From contig JANAVB010010791.1 of the NCBI GenBank assembly GCA_029216955.1, positions 5,784,838 through 5,848,837 on the forward strand: a stretch of 64,000 nt of DNA. Direction: 5' to 3'. The number at the start of each line of letters is the position of its first letter. Position 1 is the first letter of the stretch. The translations under genes and the position numbers were made by a program. This stretch comes from Iris pallida. Its lineage: Eukaryota > Streptophyta > Magnoliopsida > Asparagales > Iridaceae. The notes beneath the pieces are model-generated. The model did not search any database and was not told the origin of the DNA. It saw nothing but the letters and a program-made list of their open reading frames with translations. Of this stretch, positions 11,289-22,552 are shown piece after piece.

Positions 11289-14200
11289 CTAAGGATTTTC
11301 GATAATGCTAGCATCTAACTCTGTAGATCGCATTGAGAAGGCAACTATAAAATCTTCTAAGACTGCTTGCCATGTTGTAGACTCGCGAGCCTTCGCCTCA
11401 CACTCAGCATTTACGAGCCGTTGGATATTACCTCTTGTCAGATCTTGGTAGGATTTGATAGGATCTTCGAGCGCATCCAAGATGTGCTCCAGGAAGCTAA
11501 CCCTCTCCAGATCGCCAATATTATGGATGGCTTCAACGATAAAGGAGGCATTTCTCCTTACTGACTCGTAGGGGTGGTCTTTCTCCAAGACCATCTGAAC
11601 AAGAGTTCTTAAGGAAGTGAAGAAAGCGCTGGTATAAGTCTCGACGATGATATTTGTCAACACCGATACACCAGGAGTAGCTACTTCAGTCCGGACCTCT
11701 CCTTCTGCAGAAGAAGATGGAATCACGGATTGTTCACTAGGAGATCTCGGTGTTGGCATCCTCGAAGAGATTCCTTCTCTAACCTGAGTCACCATATCCA
11801 GATGCGCCATAGTTGAGCTGAAGCTGAAAGCTGTAGATGCCAATGGAGCTATAGCCATTGTCCCCACGGGACCCTCTGCAATCAAGAAGCACAATTATTA
11901 TATATTATGTCAAACAACATCAAAGGAGCAAGGGTAAATAAAGTTAGAATTTTACCTAAGCCCGACAACACATATGGGGTCTTACGAGGTACGATATCTC
12001 GCTCTGTATAGAGCCTCTCCATGGTGTTTTCAGAGATAGCCGCTTGGCTGCTCCCAGCCTCCGAACTGCCTCACATGAAGTGGCCGCTTCCAGCTCCTGA
12101 TTCAGCCTGGCCATCTGGAGTTGCTGTCACCTCTGCTTCTCTTGTTTCAGCTGGGGTCTGGGTCTCCTCAGCATCAACTCCTTTATTAACTTTAGGGATT
12201 TGATGGCCCTCGTCTTCAATAGGGTATTCTTTGCCCTCAATAGCAGTTTGGTTATCTTCAGCCGTGAGGTTTTCATCCTTTTCTTACTCGACCAGATCAT
12301 TGCCGAAGTCACAATCGTTTAGTGCCTCTATCATCTCCTTGCCTTCTTGAGAGGATACAGAGGTTTCAGTCATAAAAAAAGCTGGAAAATTTGAAGGTAA
12401 TATCTCTACAGAAGGCATGATCTCCGGAGCATCTTTGGTTGGAGACGGTAACATTATTCTTGCTACAGCGAGTACAATCACTGGAAGGGTGATCGCTAGG
12501 GACGCTGATTCTGAAGAAGGAACCAAAGGAATATTTGCTGCCACAATTGGAGTCGGAATATTTGTTGTTGGAATTCCTGCAAATAGAAAACATACATATC
12601 AGCACAAATACCCAACGAATTAATATTTGCAAGGGCGAGAATATCACCTTTCAAGGACAGAGGGTCTTGCAACGATAAAGACGAGTCTGGTTGACCAGGG
12701 GACCGTCCTAGCACTGAAGGAGTAAGCGGAGTTACGGTTTCTTGCTGCTCAACTTCGATTATCAATAGTCTGCTCCTCGTTTTGTGCTCGAGTGGCATTG
12801 GAGGAGATCCTTCGGATTCAGAAGGCTCATCGTGCATATCTAGCCTCTTATTTTCTTTTGGGATTGGAGAAGGGGTTGTCCCTGTTCCCTCAGAGGAAAT
12901 CCCTACTTCAGCTTGTCGCGTATGGGATCTGGTCCTCGTTGTAGGTTGTTCAATAATAATAGCTGTATATTTCATCTTTCTTCCCCGAGCCTTAGGGGGA
13001 GAAGGAGGTTTAGCTGGGACAGAAGGGGTAGGTGATTCCCCGACTCTTTGTCTTTTGCTAGTCCTTTTTGCTGGAGATTTTTTTTTCCGCTTTTTGATGG
13101 AGATTTTTAGCAGTTCATTCACCTCATCAGGGAGGCCAACGAGGGTAGCTTCAAGAGGCTCATCTGCAGGAGCATTCTCTTCAGCTTCTCTGAATTCTAG
13201 GGTGGTTCTGGCCCCCAACCGTGATCGTTTGGCACTTGCAAAACTATTAGACGGGGTGAATCCCTCAAAAAAGTTATTGGCCGAAGTATAAAAGTTTGCA
13301 TATGTGTATAACATACGCGGGCCCATCTCAGGAGTAGCATTGGGCATTGAAAAAGTAGCGTTGGTGCCCCTGGCGCTATAATACCTCCATCCTCTGGCGC
13401 CATCGATCAAATAGCCATATGCTTTTAAACAAGTAGTGGCATTGCCGACATGTATTTTATCGTAGCCGAATTAGCGGGCAAATCGGCTAGGTAGATACGG
13501 CTCCAGACTACATTCACCACTAAATAAATACACCAGGTGGGAAGGTCTGATCATCTTCAATCACATGAAGGCAGCTGGTGGTGGAGGAGCAGCCATAGGC
13601 TCTAAATCTATGAGCAAAGGAGGAAGATTCTCGGTTCCATGAGGTGGGGGAACGCAGTAGAACCTCCATTCCGAACCCATATTTAATGCTTTTCGGCAAT
13701 CGGTAAGGAAGTTTACTTTCTACTGGCATATGGCAAAATGGCTGATAAAGTCCCCTCCTACGATGCCTAGAGCCGGATCCATCAAAATGGGGTTATGTAG
13801 CAACAACCAGCCAAATAAATAAGTATATGGCATTTCAGTACCGGGAAAATCATCCTGGGTATTGGGATCCGTCATCATAGTATCTGTGAAAGAGCAAAGA
13901 CCCGTATTCAATCAGCAAGTCATCGCAGAGAGAATGTCCATCTTGTGCCCGAATACTAAACGCAAAGCAACGAATAGTACACCACGATGGATCATATCAA
14001 CAACACTGGCTCCGGGGACTATGAATCGTCGCAGCCACAAGGATAAGAAGCCAGCCAGAGTCGCTTCTCAAGATATTTGTCTTCCACCTTGTCTGACATA
14101 AGTCTCGATGGGAGTACCAGCTGTGAATCCACGCCAATCCTTTGTTAGTTCTTTATCAGCATGTCGGGACCTTTCTATCAACTTCTGAATAATACTGCGG

Positions 14201-15942
14201 TCGAGCGGCTCGAAGAAGCTAGGATCATAATCCAGATGTTCTTCCTCCTTATCATGAATGCAACCCAGAAATAAATATGCCAACCATTTGGACAAATAAC
14301 ATGTCCCCTGTGCATGGGTCTTGTATAGAACAGTACAGATTATGAAGTGGCATAACAATTCTTTGAAGACTGCCACCATTTTCGGGATTAAATAACATGT
14401 CCCCTGTGCATGGCTCTTGTATAGAACAGTGCAGATCATGAAGTGGCATAACAATTCTTCGAAGACTGCCACCATTTTTGAGATTTTTTCGACTAGAGCG
14501 TCCAATTCTTCATTGGTTGGCACATACTCTTCATACAGATCTTTACCCATTGGTAGATGAGAAATATATTACATCTCATGAAGGACGAAGCATATTTCTC
14601 CATGAGGGGTCACAAAAGTGCCTATCCTACTATTGTATCTCTTTGCCAAGGCTAAAAATAAGTTGTAATTAGTGCGAATTCCACAAGAAGTAGTCAAAAT
14701 TGGCTCGTAAAGCTCCAAATCCAGCAGTTCATCTTTAAAGTTGTTCAAAGCCAGATTGAAAGACGGTTCCAGCGTTTGTTCTCTTGACTCATTAAACCTG
14801 TCAGCCGTATATTCTTATCTGGATACTTTCCTTCAGCCTTAGCAAACAGGTTCGCAAAGAAAGAAATTCTAACTGGGATCATCAGAGATGAATCCTCAGG
14901 CGGCACGCAGCTTGGTTTCAGGCCCCTCAAATGAGTATACTTCTCTCCGACGAACTATAGAATATATCCTTATTTTAGGGACCTAGTATGTGGCATATCT
15001 TCCTTACTCTGGCCTGCTGAAAAGGAGTTAGGTCCCATACCATATTTCGAGGGTAGCTGGCATGAGTATAATGGGATAGAGACAGATGTCCCATCATGTC
15101 AGTAAGATGAATCAATCTGTTCCTGCTTTGATATACTCGCTTTTCTCGTTTTACTTTAGGCTGCCAGTCTTTCTTGATAGCTTCGCCAAACAAAAAGGCT
15201 GGCTTCTTATGGGGAACATGATCCAAGCTTACAAGGGGTTCATCATTCATCAAGCACAATAGGGTCCTGCCATCTTGAGACCTTAAAACAGCCCTCTGGG
15301 TCTTAAGCAGGTCATACTATAGAAAAGGGACATGAGATAAGTTTTCTGGTACTCAGACACCTGAAAAGCAGATACAAGTTCCTCAACATAAGGGTCTTTA
15401 CTCAAATCAACTACAAAAAGAATTCATAGTTAAAAATCTAGAAAAGATTGTTTCTTTAAAAGAAATACTCTGCGCCAATCATGGATGGCGCAGGGTATAA
15501 AAAACCAGTCCTCAGCCAGCGCATGCAAAACAATAATTCTCAAGTCAGATGGCGCATCAATCGATTAGCACATGGTCTGCGCATAATGATAGATGGTGCA
15601 GCATGCTGAGAATATGACAAATGGCACAGGGAGTCATTGGCTACGATTGTTTTAGCCAAACACTCTAAAAAGAGGTGGCACAAGGTACAGATGGCGCAAG
15701 GCATTGACCAATACTCTGAAAGAGGCGGTCGGTGTTGGCCTATTGATCGTGCTACATGCAAATGGCATGAGTAGTCCACTGTCATCTTCTTCGTTCAATT
15801 TCTTACCTTCCAGGGCTGGGTTCGCCTTTTCGGCTCTCGTCGACAGCGTGATGTGCTGTGGCACCCTCAGTGTGGACACATGCGAAGTGGCTCCAGCCAC
15901 TTTCTTTCCCTTCTCGGCAGCGGTGGATCTCTTCGGGGCTAT
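11289..15942 (-). pseudogene. Plant-mobile-domain (PMD)-like gene relic, multi-exon, broken
   Basis: Minus-strand frames at 14975-15259, 14745-14930, 14068-14550, 13720-13911, 13520-13729, 12496-13410 and 11289-11894 form one long, colinear coding trace. Features reminiscent of PMD proteins are GFLSLWL-RF near 14040, YLPSRFAR-FGYD near 13470, and then a basic, Ser/Pro-rich region (12.7-13.2 kb, KKRKKKSPAKR) and a helical C-terminus ending at 11289. PMD genes are known from plant TEs and as domesticated MAIN-type genes. The predicted start is spoiled: 15940-15942 read ATA where APKRST follows. A splice donor GGTAAG follows about 45 codons later. Many in-frame stops are present. Family assignment is by partial motif only; it could be another TE-carried gene. 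Confidence 0.5.
14294..14485 (-). repeat. 96-bp in-frame direct duplication inside the PMD-like relic
   Basis: Two adjacent copies (14294-14389 and 14390-14485) each encode VAVF-ELLCHF-ICTVLYK (one residue differs at each dash). A few substitutions separate them. The unit length is 32 codons, so the frame is kept. Confidence 0.85.
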
Positions 15943-16780
15943 TGTGATTGGTTAAAAGCTTTGAAAGTTGAAGAAGAAGAAGAGTTCGAAAGAAAGAAAT
16001 TTCAAGTAAAAAGTATTTTTCTCTCTTCTCAACTATTTATAGCCAAGCCTTAGACGTAACAATCGTGCGATCTGTACCTGAAAGTCAGGTCGGTTATGAT
16101 ATTGCTCTGCGCCAACCGCTTCTTATTCAAAGTATTTTAAACTTTGAAGCTTTTCAAATTTAAAAACTTTTAATGAGGTCTTGTAGAAGCCTAAAAAGTA
16201 CAATCAGTATTAGTCGTTACTCATAAATAGTGCCAATAATTAAATCATCAAGTGGTGCCAGACATCAGATGGCACAGGACATCAATAGGCCATGTTCATC
16301 AAGTGGCACTACCTGCCATGTGGCCATCTTTTCAGAGAAGCTAAACAGTTGTCATCATGACTGGCAGCACATCAGTCGAGAAAAATCCGTTCAAATTTCG
16401 AACGTTTGGCACTCGAGGAGATTTTGTCAGACGTGTCAGATTCGTCATAAATAACCAACAGCTGTCTCACGCCATCTGCAGTTGGCGTGAGGTAATCAAT
16501 GACACAACATCATTCAGAAAGTCATAAAACAGCAAGAAGCGCCTAGCGCTACCTAGCAGTTGGCGCTACCTGATCAAATCATCTTGAAACAGTTAGATGA
16601 TGTGGCACACATGCCACTAATCTCGAAGAACTTATCTGTGATACTGCCCATGACCAAGCGCATATCAATCACAGAATACCACGCGTCCAAGCAGTTAAAC
16701 AAACTGTTCGTGCCAAGGGATAAATGGCGTGCTAATTACAGTATGCGCCAACCAGGATAACTACTTAACAGTTATCTCTA
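15440..16780. repeat. Region rich in dispersed GGCGCA/TGGCAC/TGCGCC motifs
   Basis: Variants such as ATGGCGCA, ATGGCACA, TGCGCCAA and TTGGCGCTACC recur, often after GAT or CAG (for example near 15486, 15548, 15674, 15690, 16105, 16255, 16303, 16540, 16601 and 16725). The stretch spans the first intron and the upstream side of the PMD-like relic. It looks like degenerate repeats rather than coding sequence. Confidence 0.4.
16033..16041 (-). promoter_or_regulatory. TATA box upstream of the PMD-like relic
   Basis: On the minus strand TATAAATAG lies about 90 bases before the mutated start codon, with a CT/GA-rich leader between. Spacing fits a plant core promoter. Confidence 0.5.
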
Positions 16781-16785
16781 AACTC

Positions 16786-16794
16786 TATAAATAG
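16786..16794 (+). promoter_or_regulatory. Plus-strand TATA-like box
   Basis: TATAAATAG is followed by a CT-rich leader-like sequence (CTTTCAAAGCATCAC), as at the R start of many plant LTRs. No plus-strand gene follows; a Copia gag fragment on the other strand begins about 120 bases later. It may be an LTR remnant. Confidence 0.35.
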
Positions 16795-16914
16795 AGTTCC
16801 AAATCACTTTCAAAGCATCACTAATGATCATAATCTCCTGAGCACTTGCTGCAGCACTCTCCAAAGGCTTTCTTCTTCGACATCACATCGTCCAATGGAT
16901 AAAGTGATCGTCTT

Positions 16915-17704
16915 CTGATCAGATTCCTATAGTTGTACTTTCCCAGAAATTAATTGTACTCTTGTACTCTTTTTTAGTTTGTAATCAAACTTGTTTTTGG
17001 AAACAAAGAACTTTCTGAAGTTTTTGACCAGTAGGGCTTGTTTATCACCATCTGACTCTTCATCGTCAATGTCTTCACTGGAGAATCTCTTAGCTTGTAC
17101 TTTAAAGGCAATAGATTTTTTTTTGGGATTGCCTCTTCAAAGTCTTATGGGTCAAGCTCATGAATCATGAGTTTGTCCATCAGTGTCTCTAAAGACATTG
17201 TGGTGAGATCGTTTCCTTCAATGATTGTTGTTGCCTTCAGTTCCAATTCTTGGTCAGTCTCCTGCGCACCTTCCTGATCTTTTCATGGTAACTGTAATCT
17301 TTACCAAAAGAAGATAAAGAATTAGTTATATCTAGAAAACGTGTGAACATTTGTGTGATTAACTCACTGGGCTTCATCTTGAAAGTCTCATATTCTTGTG
17401 TTAGTCTACTGATCTTAGATTCCTTCACTTGTGAAGTTCCTTCATGAGTTACCTCAAGAAGTTTCTAGATCTCGTATGAAGTGGAATATGTAGATAATCT
17501 ACTGAACTCGGTCTTATCAATAGCACGTAATAGTATATTGATCGCTCTTGTGTTAAGACTGGCTTGTGTCTTCTTTGACTCCGTGTATCTATCATGTGGC
17601 TTGTCCACAAGATTATCGTCAATTACTATTCTTGGTGGCTTTTTGTAGCCGTCTATAACTATCGACCAAAGATCGAAGTCAAGTGATTTTAAAAGGAAAC
17701 TCAT
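16915..17704 (-). pseudogene. Gag (UBN2 type) of a Copia-like retrotransposon, truncated
   Basis: The ATG at 17702-17704 opens with FLLKSLDFDLW, then DDNLVDKPHDRYTESKK and LNTRAINILLRAID, then (17237-17428) KESKISRLTQEYETFKM and ITQMFTRFLDI, then MSLETLMDKLMIHEL and a C-terminal acidic patch (SSEDIDDEESDGD). This order is diagnostic of UBN2/DUF4219-type Gag from plant Copia elements of the SIRE/Maximus type. The frame breaks between 17430 and 17465 and again near 17230. The protein would form the virus-like particle. No pol follows: the coding trace fades near 16915, so the element is truncated. Confidence 0.8.
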
Positions 17705-17811
17705 TCGTGTTTTCTAATATGTATATTTTATTCCATCAAATAGTAGGAGTCTATTTGTCGATTGCCCTTCACCTGTGAATATAGATTTCACGGCTATCAT
17801 TTTTTTGGTTG

Positions 17812-17812
<1 letters not shown>

Positions 17813-17879
<67 letters not shown>

Positions 17880-17889
17880 TTTTTGGCTG

Positions 17890-17942
<53 letters not shown>
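17813..17942. repeat. Two (AT)n microsatellites separated by a short spacer
   Basis: Alternating TA runs at about 17813-17873 and 17893-17942 are separated by a spacer of about 20 bases (ATATTTTTTTGGCTG). The same TTTTTTGG.TGTT context precedes each run, so the tract itself has been duplicated. Confidence 0.9.
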
Positions 17943-17954
<12 letters not shown>

Positions 17955-17957
<3 letters not shown>

Positions 17958-18326
17958 GAAAATGTACCTAAGGTCGACCTCATTTTCCTCACTTTACAAC
18001 ATTTTTTTCTTGAATGTTTTTTTATGGGATTGATCTACACCTTATTGATTGGCAACATACCAAATTTTAAGTGATTATAATATTGTTTAGCCCCATATCT
18101 ATCCCTTGTAAAATCGACGGTGTAGCAGCAAAGTTTTAGACCGTCGATTTTGCAAGGGATAGATAGGGGCTAAACAATATTATAATCACTTGAAATTTGG
18201 TATGTTGCCAATCAATAAGGTGTAGATCAATCCCATAAAAAACATTCAAGAAAAAAATGTTGTAAAGTGAGGAAAATGAGGTCGACCTTAGGTAACTTAC
18301 CTAAGGTCGACCTTAGGTACATTTTC

Positions 18327-18329
<3 letters not shown>
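17955..18329. mobile_element. 375-bp foldback (hairpin) element inside AT repeats
   Basis: The arms 17965-18121 and 18140-18294 are near-perfect reverse complements (about 155 bases), with an 18-base loop at 18122-18139. The outermost 26 bases also pair: GAGGAAAATGTACCTAAGGT at 17955 with its complement ending at 18329. A short extra inverted copy of TACCTAAGGTCGACCT sits at 18297-18320. Both sides are TA repeats, so a TA target duplication is possible but cannot be shown. It resembles a foldback MITE. It lies in the leader of the Copia fragment. Confidence 0.8.

Positions 18330-18330
<1 letters not shown>

Positions 18331-18420
<90 letters not shown>
18331..18420. repeat. (AT)n microsatellite right of the foldback element
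   Basis: Alternating AT, broken once by TAAAATAATA near 18360-18368. Confidence 0.95.
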
Positions 18421-18425
<5 letters not shown>

Positions 18426-18457
18426 CTCTCGAGAGTGTTATTTTTTAATATAACCTA

Positions 18458-18469
18458 CTTTGATACCAA
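18458..18469 (-). other. Primer-binding site, initiator-Met type, of the Copia element
   Basis: On the minus strand, one base after the LTR end, TTGGTATCAAAG closely matches the plant initiator-Met tRNA primer site TGGTATCAGAGC. This fixes the element orientation. Confidence 0.75.
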
Positions 18470-18470
18470 T

Positions 18471-19494
18471 TGTAGGAACGTTGAGCATCTCAAGAGGGGG
18501 TGAATAGAGTGCATGTGTGAAGCAGACTAAGCAGTATCACAGGTATAGAGTAATGAGCAAACTATGAAATTTAAATGCAGAGAGTAAAGAGCATCAGAAA
18601 AGCAAACTCATGACACAGCGACGTATACGTGTTTCCCTCTGAGAGGACTAGTCCAGTCTCGAGTACTTTTGCTCGATGTTAATTCACTATGGCACAAGCT
18701 TTAACCGAGCTCTTGCAGCTCCTAACAACCACGAGTTTTTATCCGAAGGATTCGCAACTTCAAATACGGTAAACTTGAAAACTGGAACGTTTTCGGAGAG
18801 CCTTCTTTACAACTCGAACAACCGAACTCAAAATTGAAACGGAATGGCACTTAACTTGGCTAGGAGTCGTTAAAGGCTAGATATGAAAGTGAATAGCTCT
18901 GGAATGCTTTTAAATATAGAGAGAAGAGAGGAATGAATGAATGATTTGGAATGGAAAGTTATCATATATTTATAGCATTTTTAGGGCAGAACTCGGCATG
19001 AATTCGGGTCCATAAATTTCATAATTTGAAAGTGGTTACAGATATTCAGGAAGACCAAAACGTTCTGGAAACATACTAGCAGAACTCGGGCAAAATTCGG
19101 ACCAAAATCGACAAAATTTGGGCTGAACTCGATTAGAGTTCTCATAAGAATATCTACGCAAATTTGTGTGGGCTTTTCGTATGGGCATTGGATATGGGAT
19201 TGGTATAGGTTTTGATATAGGACTGGGTATATAGGTAGGCTTAGAGGAGTTTAGAAAGCCAGTTGTCAATTCGATCAACCTTATAATTTTTCTAGACTCA
19301 ATAAAAAGGAAAAGTACAGAATAAATAGAAAAATAATTCTTGATCTACATTTGTAGTTTTTGTATGAAGACGAAGAGTAGTAGCTTGTTGGAAGTAGACG
19401 TTATGTTCTTGTACTTGTAATGTATTATTTGTGTATCAACCAAAATCTATGTTGATTATCAAAATCAGGTGTGACTATGACCAATAGGCCAACA
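18471..19494 (-). mobile_element. 5' LTR of the Copia element, 1024 bp
   Basis: In plus coordinates it begins TGTAGGAACGTTGAGCATCT, followed by the CAAGAGGGGGTGAATAGAG block common in SIRE/Maximus-type LTRs. It ends GGCCAACA, so on the minus strand it starts TGTTGGCC and soon reads CCTGATTTTGATAATCAACA. A minus-strand TATA box (TATAAATAT at 18966-18974) sits centrally. The primer site lies at its left. The matching 3' LTR was not found in the window, and no target duplication could be checked. Confidence 0.8.
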
Positions 19495-21298
19495 CAAAGG
19501 AGATACTGATGGTACTAAAAATGACAATAGGGCTAATACTATACTCATTTTAAAAAGGTAATATACTAATAGTAAATAACTGGTTTTGACAAAACAAAAT
19601 CATAATTTAATAATAATAATAATAGTAGTAGTAGTAATAAAAGTATCTGATCATTTGTTCTCTACCAGTAGTCAACAGAAATAAAGAAATAAGAAGGAGA
19701 AGAATAAGAGGAAAGAGAGAGGAAGAGCAGAGAGAGGGAAGAAAAGAAGTGAGGAAGAGAGAGCCGGAGAGAGAAATCGAGAGGGAGAGAGCGGAGAAGG
19801 GCAGAGGGCTCACCAGATCTCGGCAGAGGCCTCGGGAGGGCGACGGTTTAGCGAGATCCGCTGTGGGTCGCCGGATCGAGGGCACACGGGCGACTGGAGG
19901 TGGTGGTTATGTGGAGACACGGATCTCGATGGCGCTGATAGCTGGTGACCGATGGCGAGGCGAGGCGTGGCGCACTAGAAGGCATGCAATGCCAGATCTA
20001 GGTGGCGTTGGCTTGCCATCGGTTGACGCGACGGCGGGAGGTGGTGGCGTCGAAGCTAGGGCTGGGGATGGCACGGGGAGGCTTGGCTGGTAAGTGGTAG
20101 TGAGGGTTTGGTGATGTCGACAGTGAATTTGAGTCGACGCTGGTGGAGAGTGATGGCCGGAGATGGTGGCTGTGAGGGATCGAGCTGGCTAAAGTTGGGA
20201 TGGTTGGTGATGGTCATGGTGGTAACGTATGGTGTTGATGTTGGCGATGGTGGAAGAGGAGGTCTAGTGGCCTGGCCAGAGACAGATCGGTGGTGATGCG
20301 GGTTATTGGCGATAGAGGGGGTGGTGGTGTGGTTGAGACTGACGTGGTGGTCGTCACCGAAGACGGGTAGCCACGATGGGAATTGGGGATCGGGATGGAG
20401 GCAGCCAGTGAGGAGATAGGGTGGTGGTCATGGAGGACGGCATCGCTGGTGGCCATAGTGACAGGGATTAGCTTAGGGTTAGGGTCTAGATTGTGTCGGG
20501 TTGGGTTACGTCGGTGTGTCGTGTCCAGTGTGACACGAACACGGGGAGAATTGGGTAGGATCGGTGTCCGAAATGCCGGACACGAAGATGAGAGAAGCAT
20601 TTGTACGTGTAATTGATTCGATATAGTGGAAAGACACCCAGGGTTGGACCCGAGGCCGTCACAACTGACATGGTGAAGGTGGACACCGATACAGTGCACC
20701 ACGTGAATTTGGATGATGGAAATTTTGGGTTATGAAATTTCTAGGAAAAAGAGCAAAGGTAGCTCTCCATAAATAGGAGGTGGGCTCCTAGTTAGATAAA
20801 GATTAGTAATCCTTTAAACCCCTAATAGATAAATTCTACATTTAATTTAAAACAATTTACGACAAATTAATCAAATCTAAATTCGACTTGAAATTACTAC
20901 AAATAATTAAATATCAATATCAAAATAAGTTTAAAATATTTTTTTATAAATTAAAAATAATTTCAAACAACTTTCTAAATCAAATTTTTAATATATATTA
21001 TTTACATAAAATATTATTTTCTAAAGTAGTAATATACTTGTATAAATAAAATAACATTTATATAATAATAAAATAAAATTAAGTTTGGAAAATCGGGAGT
21101 GACCTATTTTATAATCAAACAAAATTATAAAAATATTTTACCGTATATATATATGGAATCAAAATATTTACTTTCTATATTTATTAAAATCTATAATAAA
21201 GCTTTTGTATAAAAACTAAATAAATTCTTTTTATACACGTATTCATATTCGACGTATAAATACTAAAAAAAATTCTAGTGAAATTTAGGGGGTTTACA
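19495..21298 (-). mobile_element. Probable truncated Ty3-type LTR
   Basis: The right end GGGGGTTTACA (21298) matches the style of the LTR end at 10683 (GTGGGTTTACA). Leftwards come an AT-rich U3-like part (20800-21290), a possible minus-strand TATA (TATTTATGG near 20770), and then a long GC/GA-rich part (19680-20680), the same order as in the LTRs at 52162 and 59460. The left end was not found; the Copia LTR abuts. Open frames here (19749-20093, 20214-20702) have low-complexity composition and no recognisable domain. It contains (TAA/TAG)n at 19607-19640 and GA-rich tracts at 19690-19800. Confidence 0.4.
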
Positions 21299-21438
21299 GG
21301 TTAAGTTGCATATAAGAATTCTATGTTATCAGTCAAATCTACTCGGTCTATCTAATTGAGACATCTATCCAAACCCTTACTACCTTAGATAACTAATTCC
21401 TTTTTAAAACACTTCTATCGACTACGTTATATCAAATG

Positions 21439-21570
21439 ATGGAATATAATCCAAATGATTCATCAAGCACGAGTATTCTTCCTTCCGAAATAGAAAAAGA
21501 CGACAGTCCAAGACAAGGAGTTCAAGAAGGATGTTCGACTTCAATTATGAGTTCCAAAGGCGATGGATAA
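21439..21570 (+). CDS. Small open frame, 43 residues, unknown
   Basis: ATG at 21439 and TAA at 21568-21570 enclose an acidic, Ser-rich peptide starting MEYNPNDSSS. No domain is recognisable. It lies in the only 400-base stretch between two LTR remnants. A Gln-rich coding trace that could belong to the same interrupted gene occurs at 30794-30987. It may be the N-terminus of a transposon gene or chance. Confidence 0.2.
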   Translation: MEYNPNDSSSTSILPSEIEKDDSPRQGVQEGCSTSIMSSKGDG

Positions 21571-21669
21571 AAACAAAAACAAAATTCAAAGCAATTGTGG
21601 ATTGAGATCCTAATACAATATCTGATTGCAGGCTCGCTCTACACAGTAACGTAACCGAAACGATATGCT

Positions 21670-21697
21670 CTGACCTGCGTGGGCCACCACAAAAATA
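21670..21697 (-). other. Primer-binding region of a third Tekay-like element
   Basis: Read on the minus strand after the LTR end, the sequence is TATTTTTGTGGTGGCCCACG, then CAGGTCAGAG. It aligns with the post-LTR sequences at 7811-7838 and 55265-55292. Confidence 0.55.
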
Positions 21698-22552
21698 TGT
21701 AATGTCGCAGTCCCAAATTACGTAGGACCAAGAGTACGTATGCATGCCAGCTACGTATCGAGTGGACTCCACCAGGCTCGAATACATATAAGTCGTTTTG
21801 GTGTTCTAACTCTATCTATCAATCATCTATAAATATATCTATCTTAATCCACAGGATAAGTAACATCATGAATGAACAGTATATGCCATGGTCTGCAGTC
21901 CAATAACATATATGTTCGATTATACCCGAATAACGATATGGGTCTACAAAACAAGACTAAGTAGCAGAATAGAAATAATGAATAAATGTAAAAGTACGAT
22001 AAACAAGGACTAAGAGTAGTACTTGCATAATCATAATATCAGTCACTCGCACAAGCTGAAGCTCATGAACACTACAGTTTAGCCTCCAGAAATTTGCACT
22101 TCAAAATCTAGAAAATTGTTACTTCAATCTTCAGAAATTGCTTAGCTTGTATATTTTGTAAGAGAGGGAAAACAATGTTTATGTTTAATTTTCATGAACT
22201 TTGGACTATTTATTGAAATTTTTGGTGCAAAATGACGTATTATACCCTTGAAATATAGTTGTCATAAGGGTATTTTTATCATTTTCAACAAAATGACCAA
22301 AATACTCCTAAAAGGGGCAAAAACAGCCTTCAAAATGCGGGTAATTTGGTCTTTTTCAAATTCCCAATGATCAAAAAATTAAAAAAATTGGGTCAAACCG
22401 GGCCTGGACCGAGCCGGGCGGTTTTTACCGGGTTTAACCCGGACCGAATCGCAGCGCAACCGGGCCATCTAACGGGTGGGATACATGGACCCAACCCAGA
22501 CCTACGGAGGGAGTGGACCGAGCCAGTCTGGGTAATTGACCAGGTCCGGGCC
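21698..22552 (-). mobile_element. Tekay-like LTR fragment, first part; continues at 30722-30791
   Basis: It begins TGTAATGTCGCAGTCCC with downstream blocks alignable to 7839-7930 (ATGCCAGC.TACGTATCGAG..). It ends at the GGGCC duplication of the 8.2-kb element inserted in it. After that element, the GGCCCAGAC...CAACTTACA segment closes it at 30791. The last 150 bases before 22552 are rich in CCGGG/GGGCC blocks. The LTR was thus split by the later insertion. Confidence 0.5.

Noticed and set aside
20214..20702. 162-codon minus-strand frame
   Set aside because: His/Pro/Thr-rich, in a GC-rich part of a probable LTR, with overlapping frames on the other strand; composition artefact.
21299..21697. 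Interpretation of 19495-30791 as one complete Tekay-like element
   Set aside because: The two LTR-like ends (TGTAAACCCCC and TGTAAGTTGGG on the minus strand) differ and no shared target duplication was seen, so they belong to separate remnants.
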